A DNA stretch of 64,000 bases, taken from positions 113,187 through 177,186 of the forward strand of contig QANZ01029186.1 in NCBI GenBank assembly GCA_003254925.1. Reading direction: 5' to 3'. The position numbers were made by a program, and so were the translations under genes. The DNA comes from Chamaecrista fasciculata (taxonomy: Eukaryota; Streptophyta; Magnoliopsida; Fabales; Fabaceae). The notes under the pieces were generated by a model. The model worked only from the letters and a program-made list of their open reading frames with translations, was not told where the DNA came from and did no database searches. Below are positions 34,644-47,284 of this stretch, in pieces (the stretch's first letter is position 1; every line of letters begins with the position of its first letter).

Positions 34644-35339
34644 ACACACACATGTTGGCAGTGTCAATCTAGGAAGTAGGAAAAAGAGCAGTGAATCCAG
34701 CTATCCTTATTGCCATTTAGAGATGAAGAATGGAAGGAGGTTGATCAGGGAAGGCAGATAGACAAAAGATCCCTACTAAGTATATAAATGTATGAATATA
34801 TATAGATTGGAGCAAGATTTGTTGAAAGACTGAAGGGCAGTTAGATGAATGAAGAGAGATATATGTATATGAAAAGAAATAATGATAGATATGGGTTTGA
34901 CATTATTAGGTTGAAGAGGGGGGAAATGACAGGGATTACCCGCAGAGTAAGAAGGTGGCGTCTCTTCCACTCATACTGTGGACCATTCGTCTTTAGCATG
35001 TGGGATTAATTGAAAGCTTTGTTTACCATGTTTATGTATGACAAAAAAGACAATCACGAAAGACTCCAGCTTGTATGTGCTTTTATATGTATTGCAGTCT
35101 CATCCATCAACGTCTTTGAATCTTCAACACTAATATGAGCCTCACTCTTCTTTCTAGTTGCTACAATAAAAATACTCGGATTTCATGCTAGTTTGTCACT
35201 TGCTGTGTAGTGGTTCAACCAGAGTTGTGAATGTGACCCGTTCTATAAACTCTATATATATTTGGGCCAATTTGTATTTTGGTGTTATATGGTTGGAGAT
35301 GGAGTGAATTTCCATCCATTTGTTTTTATCTGTTTCTTT

Positions 35340-35820
35340 CTACATTTTTTTTTATAATTTTTTTATTTTAACAATCGAATGCATTTATATTTTTCTTATT
35401 TCAAATTTAAATACGATAAATTTAAAGTTACGTATTATTTTTAACAAATTATTTCTTTTTAAAATTGTCAATAAACAAATATAAGTGAGTTTGCAACCAA
35501 CTTTTTATTTTTTGGTCTTAAACTATTTCTAAAATCGATTTTATCTTATTTATTGACCGTCCAAAATAAGTAGAAAAAATGACTTATTAAGAATAACTAA
35601 CAACTTCAAATTCCTTTTGTTTGAACTTAAAAGAAGAGATATATGATTAATTTTACTTGTTTGACTATAAAACAAATGATCTATTTTCAAATTTTAAGTT
35701 AGCTTTATTTACTAATATTTATAATTAAAAGAAAGAAGTATTATATATTTATAATTTTGAATTTATCACATTTAAATTCAAAAAAAGTTAATATAATTAT
35801 ATTCGATAAAAAGTAAAATA
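35340..35820. repeat. Diverged dispersed repeat, family C copy 4
   Basis: Carries 'tttcaaatttaaatacgat', 'aaagttacgtattattttta' and 'gatatatgattaattttacttg' blocks matching the other family C copies. The ends are eroded and the region is very AT-rich. Confidence 0.45.
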
Positions 35821-36164
35821 TTATTAAATTATATAGAACTAATTTTGCAATAAAAAAAATAAAAGGCTGAAGTAAAATTTATGCCAAAGACAAAAAGTGT
35901 TTGCGCAGATCTTTGCAGTTGAGCGAGGTGTGTTTAGTGAAACTGACAAGGTTGAAGTCCTTTTGTACTCTTAGTCACGATAAGACTTGTGATTGGTCTA
36001 CAAGGGCTACGAGCTAGAGAAACTCTTAAATAGATTTGGTTTACGAGAATTCTACTTGAAAACTGACTTTCATTAAAAGAAGGGACAAATATGTTTGTTT
36101 GATACTACAAATTCAAATAGTAAAATATTTGTCCCACATCATTAAACTAACAGAGGGTTGTTTG

Positions 36165-36196
<32 letters not shown>

Positions 36197-36232
36197 ACTT
36201 TGAATATATATATATTGAAATATAGAACTTTG

Positions 36233-36514
36233 TATTGTAAATATATTTTTATATGTCGGATGACCATATGAGCCTTATTGTAACATCCCTATTATCTCAT
36301 CATGGCACCATCAATTTAGTCCTTTTGTAATTTCTCCATGAAAGCTCATTAATGTGTTTAGAGGTGCATTATGGTGCCCTTAATCACTTTATGACATGAG
36401 TTCTATAAATAAGAGGGTATTGTACACAAATAAAATATGATTATGAGATTGCCTTATACACTTTGATCTTGTCTATTGTCTATTTTCTCTTCTTAAGTTC
36501 CTTGTTTTACAACA
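36233..36514 (+). repeat. 5' LTR of copia element 3
   Basis: Starts TATTGTAAATAT directly after the CTTTG duplication and ends TTTTACAACA. TATAAATA at 36404-36411 is the likely promoter. It differs from the 3' LTR by indels (an 8-base block near the start) and several substitutions. Confidence 0.88.
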
Positions 36515-36716
36515 CGTTATCAGCACGATCGCTTTAAGGTTTTTGAGTTGGAACTTTTGAAGTTTGTTCTCATCACTTCAAGGTAAGAAAAATATAATAT
36601 CATTTTTTTTCCTCTTCTTTGTCATTTTTGGTTTGTGAAAATTCTTTCCTTGTTAATTTTATAAATATATGCATATACTAATTATTTGAATTTTCATTAG
36701 TGTAGTTTTATTTACA

Positions 36717-37787
36717 ATGGAAAATCTTACAAAGCTTGAATTCATTGCACTTGATATTTCGGGAAAAAATTATTTGTCATGGGTTCTTGATGCCGAAATT
36801 CATTTGAGTGCAATGAATCTTGGAGATACAATCAAGGAAGAAAATCAAGCATCCCCGCAGGATCGCGCAAAAGCAATGATTTTTCTTCGTCATCATTTAC
36901 ACGAAGAATTGAAAACTGAGTATCTTACTGTCAAAGATCCTTTGATTTTGTGGAACAATTTGAAGGAAAAATATGAGCACCAAAGAACTGTTATTCTTCC
37001 TAAGGCTTGTTATAATTGGATACACTTACGTTTGCAAGATTTTAAAACCGTAAGTGATTATAATTCAGCACTTTTTAGAATTAGCTCTCAATTGAAATTG
37101 TGCGGTGAAAAAATCACTGACGAAGATATGTTAGAAAAGACATATTCTACTTTTCATGCCTCGAATTTGCTCCTGCAGCAGCAATATCGAGAGCGTAGAT
37201 TCACTAAATATTCTGAGCTAATTTCTTGTTTACTTGTGGCTGAGCAAAATAACGAGCTGCTAATGAAAAATCATCAATCTCATCCAACTGGATCAACTCC
37301 ATTCCCTGAAGTGAATGTGACAAATGGTTCAAATACATTTCCTGAAGTGAATGTGAATTTTTCTCATGGTCGTGGACGAGGACGTGGTGGAAAACGAGGT
37401 CGTGGAAGGAAAAATTCTTGGACTCGTGAAAATTCTTCATATTTTCCTTCAAATTATGCAAATAAAAATGCTACACAAAAGCACAAAAAATGAACCCAAA
37501 ATGAGGAGAACCAGAGGAAAAAGAACAATGGTGATATTTGTTTTAGATGTGGCACAAAGGGTCAATGGTCTCACATTTGTCGTACTCCGAAACACTTGGT
37601 TGACCTCTATAAAACATCCCAAAAACAAAAAGGAAATCAAGTTGAAGCAAATTTCTTTGAACCTGTTAACCCAACAATTTCTGATGGATCACAAATGAAT
37701 TTTGATTTTGATGTTTATGATTTTCTAGAAGATCCTAGTGTCAAGATTGATCATCTACTATGTGATGGAAATGATTATCTTGTTTAG
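36717..37787 (+). pseudogene. Copia gag with premature stop (element 3)
   Basis: The frame begins MENLTKLEFIALDISGKNYL and covers a UBN2-type gag for 258 codons, ending at an in-frame TGA (37491-37493). The same frame reopens after the stop and encodes a zinc-knuckle-like CFRCGTKGQWSHIC, in which the expected His after GTKG is Gln, then continues to 37787. So gag was originally one frame of about 356 codons, now split by one nonsense change and with a damaged knuckle. It cannot make a normal capsid/nucleocapsid. Confidence 0.85.
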
Positions 37788-37968
37788 AGTATTTTTAGAT
37801 TATGTTAATTTTATTTTCAAGTGCATTTAAATTATGTTTATTTTAATTTTGAATGTAATTTGCCTTTTAAATTTGAATAAAATGAAATTCCCATGTTATA
37901 TCTTGTTTGTTCAAAGTATTAAAATTATTTTATTTTTTTTGTTTAGATAAAGAATTATATTCAACAAT
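37788..37968 (+). other. AT-rich gag-pol spacer of copia 3
   Basis: A 181-base spacer dominated by A and T separates gag from pol, which lies in another frame. It ends with a strong pyrimidine stretch and AG (attttttttgtttag, just before 37947) resembling a 3' splice site. This suggests separate or spliced expression of gag and pol in the parental element. Confidence 0.45.
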
Positions 37969-40900
37969 ATGGAGGATGACATATGTCTTGTTGACAGTAG
38001 CACAACGCATACAATTCTTCGTGATAAAAAGTACTTCCAAAAATTAACATTAGTAAAAATTAATGTTAATACAATATTTGGTTCTGCAAATATTATAGAA
38101 GGCTCCGGAAGAGCCTATATCTCATTGCCAAATGGGACAATTGAATATTGAAGATGCATTATACTCTAGTAGGTCTAAGAGAAATCTACTAAGTTTCAAA
38201 GATATACGACGTAATGGATATCATATTGAAACTAAAAATGAAAATGATAAAGAATATCTCTATATTACTTCAATAGTATCAAGCAAGAAGCTTGTATTGG
38301 AGAAACTTCATACTTTTTCTTCTGGATTATATTTTACAAAAGTAAAAGTGGTTGAATCAAATTTTGTGCACAAGAAGTGCTCAAACCCCATAACTTTTAA
38401 ACTTTGGCATGATTGTCTTGGTCATCCAGGTTCAACTATGATGCGACTTATCATAGAAAATTCACATGGGCATTCATTGAAGGACCAGAAGATCCCAATG
38501 CCAAATGATATCTTTTGTGAATCTTGTGCTCAAGGAAAATTAATTGTTAAACCATCAGTTTCCAAGTTGCCTATGGAGGCTCCCACCTTTTTGCAACGTA
38601 TTCAAGGAGATATTTGTGGTCCTATTCATCCTTCGTGTGGACCATTTCGATATTTTATGGTTTTAATTGATACTTCTACTTGTTGGTCACACGTTTGTTT
38701 ACTTTCATATCGTAATGTGGCTTTTGCAAAATTACTTGCTCAAATAATAAAATTAAGAGCCAATTTTCCAAATAATAAAATTAAGAGCCAATTTTCCTGA
38801 TCACCCTATCAAAACAGTACGTTTGGAAAATGTCGGTGAATTCACTTCAAAAGCATTTTTTGATTATTGCATGTCAATAGGGATTACTGTAGAATATTCA
38901 GTAGCTCATGTTCATACACAAAATGGTTTAGCTGAGTCTTTTATTAAGAGGTTACAATTTATTGCTAGACCTATGCTTATGAAGTCCAAACTTCCTGCAT
39001 CTGCTTGGGGACATGCTATTATACATGCTGCATCTTTAGTTCGTGTTAGGCCATCTTCATATAAAAAATTTTCCCCTTTACAACTTGTTTTTGACCAACA
39101 ACCAAATATATCTCATTTTAGAATTTTTGGTTGTGTTGTATATGTTCCTATTGCACCCCCCAATCGTACTAAAATGGGACCTCAACGTCGTCTTGGAATT
39201 TATGTTGGTTTTGATTCTCCATCTATCATAAGATATCTTAAACCCCTGACGGGTGAGCTCTTTAGAGCACGATTCTTAGATTGTGTTTTTGATGAATCAA
39301 ATTTTCCATCATTAGGGGAAGAAAAATATAAAGTTGTAAAAGCACAAGAAATTAGTTGGAATACGCCAACGTTGTCAATTCATGATACTCGCACAAGTCA
39401 ATGTGAACTCGAAGTTCAAAGAATAATACATTTGTAAAATGTAGCAAATCAGCTACCAGACAATTTTGTAGACACACAAAAGGTCACTAAATCACATGTT
39501 CCAGCTGCAAACATTCCTGCACAATTAGATGTCCCTATAGGACAATCTGCGGGTATAACAGCTAATGAATCAAAAACACGCCAGAAGCGTGGTAGACCTA
39601 TTGGTGCAAAGGATATCATTCCTAGGAAGAGAAGAAGTAAGGAAATTTTTATAAAAGACATTCAAAATGAAGTTCCAAATGTAAGTGAACAATCTCACAT
39701 TTCTGAGCAAGTAACCCTAGAAGTGGTTTCAACTCCAGAAGTAGTACCAGTACCGGAAAATTATGAGATCTCATTGAAATATCGGGAAATGTGGGAAAGA
39801 AACGAAATCATTGTTGATAATATTTTTGCATATGCTATAGCATCTGAAATTATCAATGATGAGGGTCCTGAACCTAAAAACTGTTGAGGAATGTCGACAT
39901 CGAAATGATTGGCCAAAATGGAAAGAAGCTATACAGGTTGAGTTAGACTCATTATAAAAAAAAAAAGTTTTTGTACCAATTTCTCAAACACCAGAAGGTG
40001 TTAAGCCTGTGGGTTATAAATGGGTATGTGTACGTAAGAGAAATGAGAAAAATGAGACTGTGAGATATAAAGCACGACTTGTTGCACAAGGGTTCTCACA
40101 AAGGCCTGGTATAGATTATGATGAGACTTATTCTCCAGTTATGGATACTATTAATTTTCGATTTTTAATTGGTATGGTAGCTTTTGAAAAGCTTAATATT
40201 CATTTGATGGATGTAGTAACAACATACCTATATGGGTCTTTAGACAATGACATTTACATGAAAGTCCCTGAAGGATTTAAGATGCCTGAAGCATATAATT
40301 CAAAATCTCGAGATATGTATTCTATTAAATTACAAAGGTCATTGTATGGATTAAAACAATCTGGACGGATGTGGTATAAACGTCTCATTGAATATTTATT
40401 AAAACAAGGATATAAGAATGACCCTATTTGTCCTTGTATTTTTATCAAGAAAGAAAGTTCTGGATTTGCTATAGTGACAGTTTACGTTGATGATCTAAAT
40501 ATAATTGGAACTCCTGAAGAGATTTCAAAAACTGCACAATATTTAAGGGAAGAATTCGAAATGAAAGATCTTGGGAAGACAAAATTTTGTCTTGGATTTC
40601 AAGTTGAACATTTACCACACGGAATTCTCATCCATCAATCATCTTACATTGAAAAAATTTTGAAGCAATTTTATATGTATGAAGCATATCCATTAAACTC
40701 ACCGATGGTTATTCGTTCACTTGAAATAGAAAGAGACCCATTTCGTCCACGAGAAGATAACGAAGAGTTTCTTGGTCCTGAAGTACTATATCTTAGTGCA
40801 ATAGGAGCACTTCTATACCTTGAAAATTGTACTAGACCGAATATTGCTTTTGCAGTAAACTTATTAGCAAGGTTTAGTTCTACACCCACAAAAAAACATT

Positions 40901-41510
40901 GGAATGGTGTAAAACATATTCTCCGATATCTTCGTGGTACGTCTGACCTAGGTTTATTTTTCTCGAATGAGGCAAAGCCCGAATTAATTGGATATGCAGA
41001 TGCAGGATACCTTTCTGATCCCCACAAAGCCCGTTCACAAACGGGTTATATTTTTACATATGGAGGAACTACTATTTCATGGCGATCAGTGAAGCAAACT
41101 TTTACGGCAACATCATCAAATCACTCAGAGGTATTAGCTATTCATGAAGCAAGTCGTGAGTGTGTATGGTTGAGAAATATGATTCATCATAGTAAAGAAG
41201 CATGTGGACTACCTACAACAAATGACAAGGCGACGATCTTGTATGAAGATAATGCAGCATGCATCACCCAAATTAAAAATGGTTTCATCAAAGGAGACAG
41301 AACTAAGCACATTTCACCTAAATTTTTCTACACTCATGAACTGCAAAAGAAAGGTGATATTGATGTTCGCAAAATTCAGTCAAGCATGTAGCTGATCTTT
41401 TTACTAAGGCTTTGCCAACCCAAGTTTTCAAGAAACATGTGTACAACACTGGAATGCGCAGTCTTAGAGACTTCGATGACAAATGCAAATTTGAGGGGAA
41501 GAAACTATGA
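37969..41510 (+). pseudogene. Copia pol remnant, multiply broken (element 3)
   Basis: The pieces read, in order, as protease (VDSSTTHTIL, 37969-38151), pre-integrase zinc finger and first integrase Asp (GDICGPI, 38132-38800), the rest of integrase (38823-39437), a connection region, RT with YVDD (40009 onward, YVDDLNIIG near 40486-40512) and RNase H (YADAGYLSD, SEVLAIHEASRE). Breaks: a frameshift near 38131, a 28-bp tandem duplication at 38742-38797 causing another, a stop at 39435-39437, a frameshift near 39880, a stop near 39955 and a frameshift near 41390. The second integrase Asp is replaced by Glu (RLENVGEF). It is dead by several independent lesions. Confidence 0.88.
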
Positions 41511-41612
41511 ATGATGTACTCTTTTTCTTTCGCTAAGTTTTTGTCCCACTGGGTTTTTCTTAGCAAGGTTTTAACGAGGCATTTATTCATAGTTTGTGGT
41601 CATTCAAGGGGA

Positions 41613-41903
41613 AGTTGTAAATATATTTTTATATATTGGATGACCACATGAGCCTTTTAACCTTCTTGTAACATCCCTATTATCTCATCATGGCACCATC
41701 AATTTAGTCCTTTGTAACTTCTCCATGAAAGCTCATTAGTGTGTTTAGAGGTGCATTATGGTGCCCTTAATCACACTTTATGACATGAGTCCTATAAATA
41801 AGAGGGTATTGTACACAAATAAAATATGATTATGAGATTGCCTTATACACTTTGATCTTGTCTATTGTCTATTTCCTCTTCTTAAGTTCCTTGTTTTACA
41901 ACA
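41613..41903 (+). repeat. 3' LTR of copia element 3
   Basis: Begins AGTTGTAAATAT after the purine tract caaggggа-like run at 41605-41612 and ends TTTTACAACA. Comparison with the 5' LTR suggests an ancestral start TGTTGTAAAT altered once in each copy. The divergence indicates an old insertion. Confidence 0.87.
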
Positions 41904-41979
41904 CTTTGAGTATTTTAAGATACTGTATATTTAAGTACAACATAGAGATACTATAATTTTGAATATTTACTTCGGGATT

Positions 41980-42171
41980 GGATCATCTAGAGTTCATTTC
42001 TCTACGTTTTTTGTGGAATTAGGGAGAGAAAGGAAGAAGAAGAAAGAGAAAATATGAAATTCATGAAATAAAAATATATAAACCCATATTTTCTCTTTCT
42101 CTCTCTTATTTTCTCTTCCTTTCTCTCTCCTACTCCACAAGAAATGTAAAAAAATGAACTCTAGATGATCC
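41980..42171. mobile_element. Long-hairpin MITE
   Basis: A nearly complete foldback: the left end GGATCATCTAGAGTTCATTT is mirrored by AAATGAACTCTAGATGATCC at the right. The stem is very purine-rich on one arm (gagagaaaggaagaagaaag) and pyrimidine-rich on the other, with a short AT loop near 42055-42090. No certain target duplication. It begins about 70 bases after the copia 3 insertion. Confidence 0.65.
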
Positions 42172-42549
42172 ATTTCCCATTCACCTATTTTGTATAATAA
42201 CAAAATGTTAGTGTAAAAAGATATGATTAGAATTTTATTAAAAAAAAACTAAAAATTAAAAGATTTAAGAAACTTATGGCTTTTAGACAATATAAATAAC
42301 ACTATCCAAAACAATATCATTTTAAATATTCTAAAATAGCGCTGAACATTATAGATATTAAGTAATAAAAGACAAAATATCAAATATCTTTTGATTTTCC
42401 AAATATTAGGTAAAACTGGTAGCTTATCAAAATATCTTTAAAGCTACTATGCGTAATTTTGTTATGTTTTGATAATTTGTTGGGGTCATAAGTTATGTTT
42501 TGAACTTTTGATCATATGCCGTTAGGTGTGATAAAAAAAATAAATAAAT

Positions 42550-43352
42550 GAGTAAACTAGCAACCTGTTCCCTGAATTTTGGACGCTCTGATTGATAGGT
42601 TCCTGAATTTTGCGAAGTGTACAAATCGGTCCCCGAATTTTCAAAATACCATACTAATTAATAGGTCCTTCCGTCATATTGTCGTTACAAAAAAGCTGAC
42701 GTGTACATAACGGACACTGATGTGTCCCGTTATATGCTGATGTGTCCCGTTATGTCCACGTCAACTCCCGTTATCTTAAAAAAAAAAGAAAACTGTCACG
42801 TCATAAAATAGCGACACATCAGCATTTTCTCATTGCACTTATAGGTCCCTGGCCCATTTTTATTCCATTATTCTCAATTTCCTCTCTTTTTCATCATCTT
42901 CATTCATTTTAATCCTAAATCTTCAAAAAAAAATTGTAAAGTGTCTCAAAACTCTTTTAAACATTCCAATTTAGTCCTTAAAAATATTTAAAACCCCAAA
43001 CCCTAAACTCTAAAACCCCAAAAAAAAGTCTAAGTTGAACAATTAGGTTTTTGACTCATTCTTATCTCATTATTCTCAATTCCCTCTAAGAGCAATGAGA
43101 AAATGCTGATGTGTCGCTATTTTATGACGTGTCATCTTTTTTTTTTTTAAAAAGATAACGGGAGCTGACGTGGACATAACAGGACACATCAGCGTCCATT
43201 ATGTACACGTCAGCTTTTTTGTAACGACAATATGACGGAGGGATCTATTAGTATGGCGTTTTGAAAATTTGGGGACCGACTTGTACACTTCTTAAAATTC
43301 AAGGACTTATCAATCAGAGCGTCAAAATGCAGGACGGATTGCTAGTTTACTC
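42550..43352. mobile_element. Foldback MULE-type element, family B copy 1
   Basis: The termini are GAGTAAACTAGCAACC and, at the far end in reverse complement, GAGTAAACTAGCAATCC. Arms share 'ggtccccgaattttcaaaata' and 'tgacgtgtacataa' blocks in inverse order. A 10-bp duplication ATAAATAAAT flanks it (42540-42549 and 43353-43362), though the site is low complexity. It shares its terminus with 58803-59109. No coding capacity. Confidence 0.8.
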
Positions 43353-43362
43353 ATAAATAAAT

Positions 43363-43966
43363 AAATAGAACATTGTGATTTGATAGAAGCCCATAAACAT
43401 AAACTCCATCCTTATTTGAGTTCTAATAAAGCCCACAACATTGGAGCCCGGTTATAACCAACATTTGGATATTCGTTGTAACTAATTAATTATTAATTGC
43501 AGTTCAAAAAAATAATAATTATTAATTACTACTAAGAATTTGTGCATCCCCCGTGACACATGAAAAATAGATGAGCCTCATGAGCCTTAAATCTTAATTG
43601 ATCTTTTTCAACATATTTCAAGTATAAATAAATCTTCAAAATATAAGCAATGGATAGACAAAATAAATAACGGTTTAACTTTAGTGAGTTTTCAGAGTCA
43701 TTCACCTAAATTTTAATTTTTTGTAGTAAAGTAAAATAACAATTTAACTTCTTCACATTTACCTTTCCGTGAATTTGTATTTTTGATATTTAGACTGTAT
43801 GGAAAATAATTATACTATAAGACACTATATATTACAAGAGAAGCTAACAAATCTCAAAACTTTATTCCTCAAAAAACTTAAATCATTTAAGGAGATTGAG
43901 ATGTATCACAATATAATTTAGAAAATGAATGACGATGTGCTGTTGTTTTTGCTAATGTCACATCAT
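43363..43966. other. Non-coding, downstream of the CslG-like gene
   Basis: Contains the 3' flank of the minus-strand CslG-like gene. I see no other gene or clear repeat. Confidence 0.55.
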
Positions 43967-46900
43967 TCAGACATTCCTGGATAGAGCATAAAATGCCAAA
44001 CTGACCATAGTGGCCAATACACCTCCACATATTGAAGTTAAAACCACTGAAGATGGAATGCGTCCCTTGTCTTTCCTAATTACTAACCCTTCAAAGATAG
44101 GATAGTTTACAACAATAATATAAGCTGAAATGAAGAGCTGAATGAACATGCTGTCCCAATCACCCACACAAGCTACCCTATAGGCACCCATTGTGAAGCA
44201 TGATATGTTGATGGTAAAGAGGGAAAGCATAGGCACAAGGAATATGTTTGATGCCCTGAAATCAAACTTGTCCATTTGGTATAACATTGTTTGTTCATCA
44301 TCTTCCACTTTATTGGTGGGCAAGAAGTTAGCTTCTCTTTTCCCTAATTTCTTCATTACAGCATCCAAACATCCATATAGGTGGCATGTGATTGATTTTA
44401 TCATCCAAATCCTCTGTTCATTTATCCATTGATGAAATGTTCCTCCACTTATGAGGACTTCTAGTAAATGCTTTGAAAGTGCTGACAGGAATATGAACAC
44501 AAAGACAGGGAAAAATGGGTCTGAAACCTGTAAAAGCAATCAAGAAAAGCCAAACCAAGGTTTTAATATCTGAAGCAATTGTAATTTGTAAAGAACTTTT
44601 TTTTTTGGTTAGTGTTGTTACCTTAGGGTACAATGGAGTTCCAAGTGATAAGGAGAGCTGAGGGATAGTAGCAAAACACAAAAGAGGCAAGCAATACAGA
44701 GGGATATATGCTAGTTCTGCAAAACACATGCTCTGAAGAAGAGACATCCTCAAAGGCCCATAAATAAGGGGACAATACTTGCTTATGCCATTTTCAAACA
44801 GTCCAGAACTCCATCTGGATCCTTGAATCAGAACCTCATTCAAATTTGTAGTAGCAGTTCCAAGGAAATGTGGTCTTGATGGTTCACAGAACACTGAATT
44901 CCACCCATTGCAATGCAAGATGAAGCCGGTGAGATAATCTTCAACTACAGAATCATAAAAGAAACCAATCTGCATAAATACAACAGAAAGTACTTTCTAT
45001 TGGTGTTCTCTTCAATTTGTAAATTTATCCGAAAACTATATTAGAAACATGAAGTCTAAAAGGTGTACTAACCTCTTGACCCCATTTAGTGCCAAGTTCA
45101 TAGTTACAAGAAGCTAATCTCTGAGTCACTTCTGACAAAATATGCCCACTTGTCTCCCAATTTGAAGAAGCGGAGTTTTGGTTCAGGGATTTAATGAATT
45201 CATTTGATGAGCCAAAATATTCTTGATGTTTTATCAGGTCAGTGTCTAACATGCAAAATTCAGAAGGTAATAGTATATGTTACTGTTTATATATTAAGCA
45301 AAGCAATGGCATAATCTTTCATGCTTTATACCTTTGTTTGTGTATTTTCCGCATAATGAGACCCTTTTAATATAGAAGCCTGTACCAGACATGACAGGTC
45401 CATTAAGCCCATCAATTCCTTGCCATTGAACCTAATTAAGTTGTCCATTAATCCTCAATTTACTGAAAAACTCTGAGGATAATAGAGATATGTATGGTTT
45501 TTTATGTACTTAACTGTAAACAGTGATCTCAACTGACTGTCATAAAGATCATTCTTGCTAGTATTATGAAATTTCTGAGGAAACTGAACAAAAGATAGGG
45601 AGGTTGATATCTTTGGATCAAGATGGAAACACATTGCTTGTCTAGCTGAAGTTGGATCATTACAAAACATGTCACAATCCAGTACTAGAATGTATGGGGA
45701 ATTGCTCATCACAGCAGACACACGATACTGCAAATGATTACCATATTCAAATAGTTAAACAAATTATAAATGATTGAATATGAATAAGATTTAGAGGCAC
45801 AGAGAATCATACAAGAACATTAAGGGCTCCAGCCTTAAAATGGTGGGGACGAGAAGGCCTTTTCTCACGGGAAACATACACAAGAAGAGGCAATTCCACT
45901 TGTTCCACATCATTTATACTATCTTGTATCACCTGCCAATCATTTCTTTTCTTATTATTTTCATATAACAGCAACTTTTTGAAAACTTCATCTACTGCTT
46001 AACTATATGGGATGGACACTTTAGAATTGTGCTAATATTAAACTACTGCATTAAACATAAGACGAAATGAACCTATATGCATGAGAACATACTTCTTAAT
46101 TATTACCAAGTACTAATACTAACTGATATGTCATAATGTTGTAATATCTCAGCAACCAACTCACATGAGGTAGGTTTTGGTCAAGATTAACTAACAACCC
46201 ACTACGCAGTCTATTATCACCTCTCTAGCTATATCTCGGTAACAACTTGACAATAATAAAATTTCTCTAGATATTCTACTTCAACCCTCTTATATAATGT
46301 TCACTGATCATTCTTTATTATTATTCTTGATTATGTTATTATTATCATTATATTATTATTCTTTATGTTATTTTGTAGCAAAACCCAAGATCACTTAGTA
46401 TAAAAAGAACATTAGGATGAAATGAATCAATACCTGAATGAGAGATGGGTGATCTCTACCATCTCTGTATAAGGCCCTGCCTTCTTTAGCTCTCTTTATC
46501 TCCTCCTCAAAAGCCACATATTTTTCCTACAAAAAGTTAGACTTCGTTTCATTAAGAAGAACAACTACTACGTACAAGTATATATATCCCATGATTTATA
46601 TGGCCAAACCTTAATCTTTTGCTTTTCTGCCATAAACAAGCTACTCCCAGCAAAATCACCATCATCAGCTGTCTCCAAAGCAGAAAAGAAAGCCTTGGGG
46701 CATCTACACTTGACTCTGTATTTCCTGCAAAAAGGAAGCCACCACCTTGCAAATTTCCAAGCGTACTTCATGCCTTGCAGAGTCAAATTGGAACCCCCAT
46801 CATCTGAAAGATAGACATGAAGCTTGTGGGGTGGGTAATCTAAAGCCATGGCTGATAACACAGTGTTCATTACACCCACAGTGGGCTCCTTCATTGGATC

Positions 46901-47212
46901 TGCAGTGCATATGAAAACATCAATAGGAGGAAGCTTATCATCCTCTGGCAATCTCTCTGGAAACACAGTTCTTGAAACTGGACGCCATCGATAAGCTTGA
47001 CCAAGGACCCAAATGAAAGATAGAAGAACTTCTGATGCAAAAACAAGAAGCCATGATAATAAGGGGGTTCTTCTGGCTTCTGGGTCTTGGAAGAAGAAGC
47101 ATAGTCTGTAATAGAATAAGAAGGCTAAAGCTGTGGAATGGAAGAGTGCATGTAGACGATTGATGATCAGATGAAGCTTTTGGATATGGCAGACACTGAG
47201 AGGAAGGGCCAT
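43967..47212 (-). CDS. CSLG: Cellulose-synthase-like protein, CslG type
   Basis: An eight-exon gene for a membrane family-2 glycosyltransferase. Exons: 47212-46610, 46526-46434, 45932-45813, 45727-45515, 45431-45332, 45245-45073, 44969-44622 and 44527-43967. All junctions are GT-AG and in phase, giving 736 residues, normal for the family. Two N-terminal membrane helices (about 22-42, 50-73) precede the catalytic core: DDGG (137-140), DCD (289-291), VED (443-445) and QGSRW (483-487), i.e. the D,D,D,QxxRW signature. A cluster of C-terminal helices follows. The pattern fits CslG. Relatives make wall or Golgi polysaccharides, and some legume and chenopod CslG/CslM-like members glucuronidate triterpenes, so the substrate is open. 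The start MALPLS is chosen over in-frame ATGs at 47284 and 47239, which would add 24 or 9 residues. Confidence 0.92.
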
Positions 47213-47284
47213 CCTCTCGTTCTCCTCTGTTTCGGACATTGAAGAGATTGCCGTTTTTGAAACGTTTCTTTTAAGTTTGAACAT

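Larger units (their letters stand above)
33060..36227. other. Non-coding spacer
   Basis: Contains the upstream region of the SUP-like gene, a SINE at 34241-34398, AT microsatellites near 34612-34632 and 36164-36192 and a family C relic at about 35340-35820. The short minus frame near 34776-34970 has no family features. No other gene is seen. Confidence 0.5.
36233..41903 (+). mobile_element. Decayed Ty1/copia retrotransposon 3
   Basis: A 5.67-kb element with diverged LTRs (282 and 291 bp) and a perfect 5-bp duplication CTTTG (36228-36232 and 41904-41908). gag and pol are present in the copia order but broken by stops, frameshifts and a tandem duplication. Ahead of the 3' LTR it has the block gtcccactgggtttttctta (about 41544-41563), common in one group of plant copia elements. 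gag and pol are separated by an AT-rich spacer. It belongs to a different lineage from elements 1 and 2 and is much older. Confidence 0.93.

Noticed and set aside
36233-41903. Treating the copia 3 pieces as separate host genes
   Set aside because: They are colinear gag, protease, integrase, RT and RNase H fragments between two LTRs with a CTTTG duplication.
41994-42203. 69-codon minus frame
   Set aside because: It is a translation of the purine-rich stem of the hairpin MITE.
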